DNA of 22,179 nucleotides from Deltaproteobacteria bacterium (lineage in GTDB: Bacteria > Myxococcota_A > Polyangia > Polyangiales > Houyiibacteriaceae). The notes under the pieces are model-generated. The model saw only the letters and a program-made list of their open reading frames with translations. It was not told the origin of the DNA and did not search any database. Numbering within the stretch: the stretch's first letter is position 1; each line of letters starts with the position of its first letter. The translations under genes and the position numbers were made by a program. Below, piece by piece: positions 8,301-13,424 of this stretch. The stretch covers positions 1-22,179 of the forward strand of contig QMMB01000002.1 in NCBI GenBank assembly GCA_003647035.1. Direction: 5' to 3'.

Positions 8301-8547
8301 GTTCTTGGGCCTGGCGCCCATCATCGTGGAGACCTCGGCGCAGGCGAGCTTCCTGGTCCCGATGGCGGTGTCGCTCGGCTTCGGCATCCTCGCGGCGACC
8401 TTCATCATGCTGCTGATCGTGCCTTCGTGTTACCTGATTCTGGAGGACCTGATCGCAACCACCGAGAACTTCTTCGACCGCCTGCGCGAACGGCCGACGC
8501 TGATCCCCCCGCAGATCCATGACCTCACACGAGAGCCCGCCGAGTAG
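5311..8547 (+). CDS. RND-family efflux transporter permease
   Basis: A 1078-aa inner-membrane proton-driven pump. It shows the RND duplication: an N-terminal transmembrane helix (about 22-37), a periplasmic porter domain opening with VVVVPYPGASPAEVEDAI, helices 2-6 (about 338-550), a second porter domain, and helices 8-12 near the C-terminus. The helix-4 proton-relay motif is LGMVVDDAIVV with the Asp pair at 403-404. Helix 10 reads LSGVVCNDSLILID, so Asn-Asp replaces the Lys of AcrB. This places it outside the AcrB type and makes the substrate unpredictable. The start is ATG 5311 with GGAGG 7 nt before it; the open frame upstream lies in the promoter region. No membrane-fusion or TolC-like gene is adjacent, so partners must be encoded elsewhere. 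Confidence 0.93.
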   Translation: MTASEEHGPLAWMAKNRIASNVLMLIFVVGGVVALGTSIKQEVFPEVELEQVVVVVPYPGASPAEVEDAIVLAVEEAVQGVDGVKDVRSVASEGSAMVTIQLLLGTDRRQALSDVKSVLGRISSFPADAERPNIKLLSTRRQVISLVLYGDVEETTLRTVANRARRDLLGDKRITSVELSGVRPLEISIEVPQANLRKHGLTLFGIAQRIRSASVELPGGSVQTDAGEVLLRTAERRDDGHEFADIVVLSRPDGSQVRVGDIGRVKDGFRENHQKATFDGKPAVMINVFRVGDQTPLEVAAAVKEQVAGLKQQLPKGLEVATWVDRSEMYETRIDLLLHNGLVGLLLVLLTLGLFLQARLAFWVTLGIPASFAGSLLLFPIADVSINMLSLFGFILALGMVVDDAIVVGEAIYKQRAEGKPRLRAAIDGAREVAKPVVFSVLTTCVAFMPMLFVPGVAGKFFRVVPVVVIAVLLMSLVESLFVLPAHLSHTMPWWLRVILLPYLWLMERLAKLDMPRRLERHVRHFYAPFLAKVLQWRYFTVSAGLALFILTAGFAIGRLPITFIPKLEGDLVTVQVRMPSGTPAWETERAANHIATAARLIMDVERVNSKDMKGVSRGLFTQVGAKVSVGADSNGPASNEGSHLATVMAYLVDADDRDIQTDEFVRRWRMAVGEIAGIESMVFSFGDGIRAGRPIHIELLHDDVETLETAARRLAYDISAYSGLGDIESGVTRGKEQLDFQLTDLGLAQGLTELDLARQVRGAFFGAEAVRQQRGRDEVRAYVRLPLDERRSLYNVQQLVIRTPRGGEMPVAQAARVSRGRAYTAIHRINGRRSIAVTAGLAHRGANAGSIADSILESELAQLLGGVPGLDYRLGGELERQADAMGSLLIGFLVAHIVMLSILAVAFRSYLQPLLVMSAIPFGMIGAVWGHALMGVDISLVSMMGLVALSGVVCNDSLILIDAVNQNRDAGMTPTDALIKGCTRRFRPIVLTSLTTFLGLAPIIVETSAQASFLVPMAVSLGFGILAATFIMLLIVPSCYLILEDLIATTENFFDRLRERPTLIPPQIHDLTREPAE

Positions 8548-8581
8548 GCAAGTGGTCGGCCCATCACAAGGGAGAAGACCC

Positions 8582-8716
8582 ATGTTCAGGATCCAGCAAG
8601 TAACGGTGGCGCTGGTCGTGGTGTTAGTGGTCTTTCACGGCGCCGAGGGTCCAAACGCCCTATGCTCCGCCCATGGACCCAAAGACCCCCTCCGACTCGT
8701 TTACCGAGATGACTGA
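8582..8716 (+). CDS. Possible 44-aa secreted or membrane peptide
   Basis: This short frame has a strong ribosome binding site (GGGAGAAG, about 4 nt before ATG 8582), better than that of the thioesterase it overlaps. The peptide starts with a short basic N-terminus, then a Val/Leu-rich stretch (about 7-18), followed by a polar tail with one Cys. It lies 34 nt after the RND gene and its last 44 nt overlap the next gene in another frame. It could be a tiny envelope peptide, a coupling leader peptide for the thioesterase, or chance. I recognise no family. Confidence 0.35.
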   Translation: MFRIQQVTVALVVVLVVFHGAEGPNALCSAHGPKDPLRLVYRDD

Positions 8717-9131
8717 GCTCGTCCTGCCGCAGCACACCAACGCGATCGGGACCGCCTTTGGTGGCGTGATCATGAGCTGGATCGACATCTGTTGCTCGAT
8801 CGCCGCCATGCGGCACTGCGGACGTGTGTCTGTCACAGCGCGCGTCGACGCGCTCGAGTTCAGGGCGCCAATCAAGGTCGGCGACGTGGTCCGGTTGACC
8901 GCCCGCCTCAACGCCGCGTTCACGAGCTCAATGGAAATCGGAGTGCTCGTGGAGCGAGAGGATGCTCGAACCGGCGAACGAACCCTGTGCGCCAATGCCC
9001 GCGCCACCTTCGTCAACATCGGAGAAGACGGTAGGCCCTGCCCCGTCCCGCCCCTCCTTGCTGAAACCGAGGAAGACCAGCGCTTGGCGGCGGAGGCTAC
9101 CGAGCGCCGAAGCGAGCGTCGTTCGGCTTAG
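8673..9131 (+). CDS. Acyl-CoA thioesterase, hotdog fold (YciA/BACH type)
   Basis: This 152-aa cytoplasmic enzyme should hydrolyse acyl-CoA to free fatty acid and CoA. The family signature is clear: NAIGTAFGGVIMSWIDICCSIAA (hotdog helix with the conserved Asn, Gly-Gly and Asp), then VTARVDALEFRAPIKVGDVVRL, FTSSMEIGVLV, and ANARATFVNI before an acidic, charged tail. Length is normal for a single hotdog domain. No Shine-Dalgarno sequence precedes ATG 8673. TATGCT sits 6 nt upstream and the small ORF at 8582 runs into it, so translation may be coupled or leaderless. It could be co-transcribed with the RND gene, whose stop is 125 nt upstream. Substrate chain length cannot be told. Confidence 0.9.
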   Translation: MDPKTPSDSFTEMTELVLPQHTNAIGTAFGGVIMSWIDICCSIAAMRHCGRVSVTARVDALEFRAPIKVGDVVRLTARLNAAFTSSMEIGVLVEREDARTGERTLCANARATFVNIGEDGRPCPVPPLLAETEEDQRLAAEATERRSERRSA

Positions 9132-9169
9132 GCAACACTCCGGCGCAGCCACGGCTCGCCACGCCGAAG

Positions 9170-9184
9170 TGACGTCTGTCGTCG
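9170..9184. promoter_or_regulatory. Distal YGACG-N5-CGTCR site before the LuxR-type gene
   Basis: TGACG-TCTGT-CGTCG matches the shared inverted-repeat consensus. It is centred at 9177, 94 bp upstream of the -12 cytosine (9271) and 23 bp from the proximal copy. Confidence 0.6.
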
Positions 9185-9191
9185 ACTTCTG

Positions 9192-9208
9192 ATGACGACC
9201 GTCGTCAT
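9192..9208. promoter_or_regulatory. Proximal 17-bp palindrome before the LuxR-type gene
   Basis: ATGACGAC-C-GTCGTCAT has perfect 8-bp arms around one base and is the most symmetrical copy of the YGACG-N5-CGTCR motif. Its centre (9200) is 71 bp upstream of the -12 cytosine at 9271, typical for an activator of sigma-54 polymerase. Confidence 0.65.
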
Positions 9209-9255
9209 TTTCGCTGAACCGCTTCCGTGGCGCACGCAATTACAGCGTTTTTTCG

Positions 9256-9272
9256 CTGGCACGTGCCCTGCA
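9256..9272 (+). promoter_or_regulatory. Sigma-54 type -24/-12 promoter of the LuxR/activator operon
   Basis: CTGGCACGTGCCCTGCA has TGGCAC-N5-CTGC with exact GG-GC spacing, following a T-rich stretch. The predicted start (about 9283) would leave only 2 nt before ATG 9285 and exclude the AGGGG at 9272-9276. It also contains the palindrome GGCACGTGCC, which could be a separate operator. The two paired repeats upstream favour the promoter reading. Confidence 0.6.
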
Positions 9273-9284
9273 GGGGAAGCGCAC

Positions 9285-9779
9285 ATGGATGCTGCGAGAA
9301 AGATGTCGCCAGCCTATCTCCGCCCCGCGCCGGTGGCCCCCCTCGGCGAAGTTGGGCAAAGCGAGCGACGCGGGTCGCTCCGCCAGGCGGCCGTGAGACT
9401 CGACCGTTTAGCCCGGGCGGTCGGCGAGAGCGAGACCGCACGTGCGTTCCTGGTTTGGCAGGGCTTGGTCCGTGGACGGCTGACCTTGGTCGATTGGTTC
9501 GACGTCGACGGTCGGCGGTTCATCCTCGTCAAACCCAACACGGTCCGATCAGGCTGTGCGTGTGGGCTCACCACGCGCGAACAGGAGGTGGCGATGAGCG
9601 CGGCGTTAGGCGAGAGCAGCAAGCTCACCGGGTACCGCTTGGGGATCAGCCCGTCACGCGTGTCCACCCTTCTCAGAGCGGCGATGCGAAAACTCGGCGT
9701 CCGAACGAAGGCTCAGCTCGTGGTGATGGTCAGAGTGCTGGTTTTTCCACCTCAAGCGGCGCACTCACACAGTGGGTAG
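9285..9779 (+). CDS. LuxR-type helix-turn-helix transcriptional regulator
   Basis: A 164-aa DNA-binding protein. The C-terminal third is a GerE/LuxR HTH: LTTREQEVAMSAALGES, then the turn and recognition helix YRLGISPSRVSTLLRAAMRKLGVRTKAQLV. The N-terminal part (about 30-90) is not a receiver or autoinducer domain. It contains ARAFLVWQGLVRGRLTLVDWF and a short FILVKPN strand, a layout I associate with a myxobacterial LuxR-like group. The frame opens at ATG 9192, but that codon lies inside the putative enhancer palindrome. ATG 9285 has AGGGG 8 nt upstream; ATG 9303 is also possible. The sigma-54 activator gene follows after 37 nt, so the two are probably one operon. Confidence 0.85.
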   Translation: MDAARKMSPAYLRPAPVAPLGEVGQSERRGSLRQAAVRLDRLARAVGESETARAFLVWQGLVRGRLTLVDWFDVDGRRFILVKPNTVRSGCACGLTTREQEVAMSAALGESSKLTGYRLGISPSRVSTLLRAAMRKLGVRTKAQLVVMVRVLVFPPQAAHSHSG

Positions 9780-9816
9780 TCGCAGCAGTCTCGACCGGGT
9801 ACTCTCGGAGCGCCTG

Positions 9817-11397
9817 ATGTCAGCAACGGAGAACCCAGACCCGTGGCCGCGTATGCGCGCAATCGTGGCAGCGGTCGTGACCGGGCTCCACGGCGGACGC
9901 TTCATCGAGGAGACGTTGGAGGCGCTATGCGTCCAGCTCGGAGCAACCTCCGCCTGGAGCACCTTGGAGACGAAAGGCGGTGCGGGGCCCATGCATCGCT
10001 CGCGGACAGCCGGTTTCCGGGGCGTGCCGCCCGCCGTGCTCGCACAGCACGTGACGGAGATGTTGAGCCGGGTGCAGACGGAGCTCAAGACCGTCGCGGG
10101 CCCAGTGCCGTACACGCCGACCGGGTCGTTCGTTGCCACACCGCTTTGGTCCCGACCGACCGCATCACGACGGAGCCGCAGCCTCATCGGAGTGATGTAC
10201 TTGGAGTTTCCGGGGCAAGAAGGCGAGCAAGCGTCCGTTCTCGAGTTCGTCGAATGCGTCGGCGCCTTGCTGGGTGGGATGATCGCGCAGCAGACCTTGA
10301 TCGAGGCGACGAAAGAAGACCTCCGCGTCGAGCGCGCCAAGGACCACAACGAGCACCACCTCAGCCTCGACGAGCTTCTGTCGTGCGAGAGCATGACGGC
10401 GATTCGCGATGAGCTACGAGCCGCCATCGAGGGAAAGGCATCCATCATGATCTTGGGCGAGTCAGGAACCGGCAAGACTCAGCTCGCCACCGCGTTTGCG
10501 CGGGCCAGCAACAGGGAGCCCATCGTGCGGGCGACGCTCGGTCTAGCGGACGACTTGAACACGATCACCTCGGAGCTTTTCGGACACGAGCGAGGGGCGT
10601 TCTCGGGGGCAATTTCCAAACGGATGGGCCTGGTCGAGTACGCCAACAAGGGGACGCTGATCCTCGACGAGGTGCTCAACCTTCCCCGCCACGCTCAGCA
10701 GCTGCTCCTCGATTTCACACAGTTCGGGTCGTATCGGCCACTCGGCTACCAAGGGCGCGAGCCGAAGCACGCCGATCTACGTTTGATCTCGGTCACCAAC
10801 GGCGACATCGCACAGGCCATCTCGGACAAGCGCTTTCGCCAGGATCTCTACTACCGGCTCGGCACGGTCCCAATCGTCCTGCCACCACTGCGCGACCGGC
10901 GCGAAGACATCCCCAAGATCGCCATTCGCTACTTGAACCGGACTGACGGCACGACCGACTGGGAGTTGGACAAGGGCGCCCACGACCTGCTGACGGCACC
11001 ACACCTGCACTGGGGTGGAAACATTCGCGAGCTCGAGGCTGTCCTGGAGCGCGCCAGAAACCGCCTCCGTGCAGGCGAGACAACGGACCCTGTGATCGAG
11101 ATCCGTCACCTAGACGTCGGGGGTGAACACCCGGTCGGCGGAGCTCCCGCGACACCGGCCGCGCCGTCGACGAGCGGATCGCCTGGCAGCGAGATCGAAG
11201 GCCGTTGGAAGCAGCTCGCCGAGCAAAAAGAGGGGCTCGACGTCCTCGAGAAGGGGATCATCGAGGACGCGCTCGGGGCGTGCGAGGGCATCGTTGCGCG
11301 CACCGCTCGAATACTTGGCGTTCCGCGCACCGGGCTCATCAGCCGGATGGCGACGCTCGAGATCGACCCCGAGAAGTTCAAGCATCCGGGACGATAG
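9817..11397 (+). CDS. Sigma-54 dependent activator (GAF-AAA+-Fis HTH)
   Basis: A 526-aa enhancer-binding protein that would use ATP hydrolysis to open sigma-54 promoters. Residues about 15-165 look like a GAF-type sensor. The AAA+ domain (about 185-420) has Walker A GESGTGKT (214-221), the sigma-54 contact loop GAFSGA (260-265), Walker B GTLILDEV (279-286), the arginine-finger stretch FRQDLYYRL (340-348) and sensor II GGNIREL (400-406). A Pro/Ser/Gly linker leads to a Fis-type HTH (about 478-515, VARTARILGVPRTGLISRM). Oddities are Ser for Thr in GAFTGA and Gly for Pro in the usual WPGN. There is no receiver domain, so a small molecule or protein partner is the likely input. The start is ATG 9817 with GGAG 7 nt upstream. 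It is the candidate binder of the YGACG-N5-CGTCR repeats. Confidence 0.94.
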   Translation: MSATENPDPWPRMRAIVAAVVTGLHGGRFIEETLEALCVQLGATSAWSTLETKGGAGPMHRSRTAGFRGVPPAVLAQHVTEMLSRVQTELKTVAGPVPYTPTGSFVATPLWSRPTASRRSRSLIGVMYLEFPGQEGEQASVLEFVECVGALLGGMIAQQTLIEATKEDLRVERAKDHNEHHLSLDELLSCESMTAIRDELRAAIEGKASIMILGESGTGKTQLATAFARASNREPIVRATLGLADDLNTITSELFGHERGAFSGAISKRMGLVEYANKGTLILDEVLNLPRHAQQLLLDFTQFGSYRPLGYQGREPKHADLRLISVTNGDIAQAISDKRFRQDLYYRLGTVPIVLPPLRDRREDIPKIAIRYLNRTDGTTDWELDKGAHDLLTAPHLHWGGNIRELEAVLERARNRLRAGETTDPVIEIRHLDVGGEHPVGGAPATPAAPSTSGSPGSEIEGRWKQLAEQKEGLDVLEKGIIEDALGACEGIVARTARILGVPRTGLISRMATLEIDPEKFKHPGR

Positions 11398-11431
11398 AGC
11401 CGGCCTGATGGCCGTCGCCCAGCTGTGGAGA

Positions 11432-11446
11432 TGACGTTCGCCGTCG
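11432..11446. promoter_or_regulatory. Distal YGACG-N5-CGTCR site before the lipoprotein gene
   Basis: TGACG-TTCGC-CGTCG fits the shared consensus. Its centre (11439) is 96 bp upstream of the -12 cytosine (11535) and about 21 bp, two helical turns, from the proximal copy. Confidence 0.6.
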
Positions 11447-11452
11447 CGTTCT

Positions 11453-11470
11453 CGACGACGAGCGTCGTCA
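11453..11470. promoter_or_regulatory. Proximal YGACG-N5-CGTCR site before the lipoprotein gene
   Basis: GACGAC (11454-11459) and GTCGTC (11464-11469) form an inverted repeat with a 4-nt gap. Two overlapping registers fit the consensus. The centre is about 74 bp upstream of the -12 cytosine. A weaker relative, GACGACCGTCTT, occurs at 11486-11497. Confidence 0.65.
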
Positions 11471-11519
11471 CGGAGGAGGCGAGCAGACGACCGTCTTGCG
11501 AAACCATTGTGTTTTCCGG

Positions 11520-11536
11520 TTGGCATGATCGCTGCA
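11520..11536 (+). promoter_or_regulatory. Sigma-54 type -24/-12 promoter of the lipoprotein operon
   Basis: TTGGCATGATCGCTGCA has two mismatches to the consensus and exact GG-GC spacing, with the same CTGC form of the -12 box as the RND and LuxR promoters. The inferred start is near 11547, giving a 49-nt leader that ends in AAGGA (11584-11588) before ATG 11596. Confidence 0.6.
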
Positions 11537-11595
11537 CCAAGAGTCCGCGACGCGGCGCTGATGGGAGCTGCGAATTCAATCAGAAGGACGTCGCC

Positions 11596-12204
11596 ATGCA
11601 AAACACACTCACAAAGAGATCCTGCAGAGCCGCCGCGCTCATTGTGGGCAGCGCCCTTGGGCTTCTTGCAGGATGCGGTTTTTCGCTCGATCCCGGTCAA
11701 ATCGATCCTAGCTCGATCGTCGATCCCGGGTGCCTCGAAGGCGCGCAGATCGAGCTCGTCCGGTACTCCACCCGCTGCGAGCAGAAGGGCGCGAAGTCCG
11801 TGCGTGCGGAGGTCGGCGACGGAATGGAGTTCTCCCCCGAGCAGGTCAGGTCGCTCGAGTCGCCCTGCGCCGAGGGCCCGAATCCTGGAATAGAGATCCA
11901 TCTCGATCACGGACTCGGAAGCCTCATCTTCGACTTTTCCAATGTGACCCAGGCCGACCGTTTCCCGAACGCAGACTTTGAGGGATACGTGATCGACATC
12001 GTGCTCCGGGATCACAACGCGCTCCTCGTCGGCGCGCGCGTCGATACCGAGCAGACCAACGTCGAGGTCGAAGACATCGATATCTCGTTCGAGCCAACGC
12101 GGATCGATGTGAATTTCGAAGGCGTTTCCTACGACGACCGCGGATTCGTCAAGATCGACCTCCACTTCGCAGGCGCCCGCCCGAGACCGGACGCAGGCAA
12201 CTGA
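11596..12204 (+). CDS. Putative lipoprotein of unknown function, 202 aa
   Basis: The N-terminus has a basic segment (KRSCR), a hydrophobic core and a lipobox LLAGC, so the mature protein should be lipid-anchored at its Cys, near residue 28. The rest is acidic and beta-rich, with two further Cys (in PGC and TRC) and repeated Asp-rich strands such as VEVEDIDISFEPTRIDVNF. I recognise no domain. The frame is open back to 11425, but only ATG 11596 gives a proper signal sequence and has AAGGA 7 nt upstream. A PEGA protein gene follows after 40 nt, probably in the same transcript. It is the first gene behind a sigma-54 type promoter with paired upstream repeats, so it is likely induced with the PEGA protein. 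Confidence 0.87.
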   Translation: MQNTLTKRSCRAAALIVGSALGLLAGCGFSLDPGQIDPSSIVDPGCLEGAQIELVRYSTRCEQKGAKSVRAEVGDGMEFSPEQVRSLESPCAEGPNPGIEIHLDHGLGSLIFDFSNVTQADRFPNADFEGYVIDIVLRDHNALLVGARVDTEQTNVEVEDIDISFEPTRIDVNFEGVSYDDRGFVKIDLHFAGARPRPDAGN

Positions 12205-12244
12205 GCAAAGCCGCACCAACCCCAACCTACGCCCGGGAGAAATC

Positions 12245-13366
12245 ATGAAATGCTCGCCTCTGTTGGTCCTCGTCACTTCACTCGCACTCGCTCACGTGCC
12301 AGGCGCTTCCGCCGAGGTCGGTGATTGGGCGGTCGTCCCGGCGACGAACGGCGAGATGCCGGCGTTCATGGAGCGTGTGGTGGCGGACGTCACTCGCGAG
12401 CTCGAGCGATATGGTCGGCACGTCTGGCATTCCCACGCGGCGGCGGTGCGGTTCCAGGAGCAAGGCTCCTCTGCGGCCGTCGGCATCGCGAAGGATGCGC
12501 TCGAGAAATGGGACCAACATTCGCGTGCAGCCATTCGAGCACTGACCAGGGGCGACCATGCAACGGCTTTCAGTCGCCTCGATCAGGCGGAGCGATTGTC
12601 TCGAAGCGCGACCGAAGACATCAACCGGAGCCCCGAGCGGGCGCTGCGGGTTCTTGATACGTGCCTCTACAAGGTGCGCGCTCTGCTGGAAACAGACGAG
12701 GCGGCGAGCGCCGCGGCTCATGCCTCCGAATGTGTGGTCTTGGTGCCGAACGTAGAGCCCGCGACGCTCATGCATCCCCCGCGGGTGCTGGCGCTCTACC
12801 AGCGGGCGCGCGAGCAGGGGCGCGCTCGGGCGGCGACCCTGGTCGTCGAGAGTGCTCCCCCCGGTTGCATCGTGCGCGTCAATGGAGTGCGCTTCGGCGA
12901 GACGCCACTCAAAATCACGACACTTTCGGTCGGTGAGTACGGTGTGCAGGTCGAATGCGACGGTACCGGGCGCGGGCGAATTCATTCGACGAAGGTTGGC
13001 CCGGGAACGACGAAGCAAGTCGTGGACGACCGCTTCGATCGCACCGTTCGGACCGAGCCGATCTTGCGCCTCGAATATCCAAGGGAGCGCCGCAACGGCT
13101 GGCGGGCCAACGACGCGAGAGACATCGCCGAGCTGCTCCCCGCCCACACGATTGTCATCGTCTCCGCGCTCACGGCGGATACGGTCGCGGTCGGGCTCGT
13201 CACCCAAACCGGCAGTCGGCAAGGATGTAGCCTCATCCCCGCAACGGCGGAAGGCCCAAGCCGCGAGGCGTTGGCCGTCGCGATTCGCAGGCTCATCGAG
13301 GGAAAGTGCGGCGACGTTTCGGTATCCAGGCGCGATACAGCCGCGCTGTTCAATCCTGGAATTTAG
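12245..13366 (+). CDS. Secreted PEGA-domain protein, 373 aa
   Basis: ATG 12245 follows GGGAG. A Sec signal peptide ends near residue 23 (GASA). Residues about 30-195 are mostly helical with a TPR-like rhythm (for example AAIRALTRGDHATAFSRLDQAERL, then ALRVLDTCLYKVRALLETDEAASAA). Residues about 198-265 are a PEGA domain: VVESAPPGCIVRVNGVRFGETPLKI followed by SVGEYGVQVECDGTG. The last hundred residues are a separate unknown domain with two Cys. PEGA domains are common in extracytoplasmic parts of surface and signalling proteins, and this arrangement is frequent in myxobacteria. It sits between the lipoprotein and a kinase that itself ends in a PEGA domain. A shared envelope role is inferred, not shown. 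Confidence 0.88.
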   Translation: MKCSPLLVLVTSLALAHVPGASAEVGDWAVVPATNGEMPAFMERVVADVTRELERYGRHVWHSHAAAVRFQEQGSSAAVGIAKDALEKWDQHSRAAIRALTRGDHATAFSRLDQAERLSRSATEDINRSPERALRVLDTCLYKVRALLETDEAASAAAHASECVVLVPNVEPATLMHPPRVLALYQRAREQGRARAATLVVESAPPGCIVRVNGVRFGETPLKITTLSVGEYGVQVECDGTGRGRIHSTKVGPGTTKQVVDDRFDRTVRTEPILRLEYPRERRNGWRANDARDIAELLPAHTIVIVSALTADTVAVGLVTQTGSRQGCSLIPATAEGPSREALAVAIRRLIEGKCGDVSVSRRDTAALFNPGI

Positions 13367-13424
13367 CACTATCATTGTCGGGCACGTGTTGTGACTTGGT
13401 GGTCAGCAGCATACTGCGTTGACC

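Noticed and set aside
12278..13375. 365-codon minus-strand frame opposite the PEGA gene
   Set aside because: The plus strand has a signal peptide, PEGA domain and ribosome binding site; the minus frame has none.
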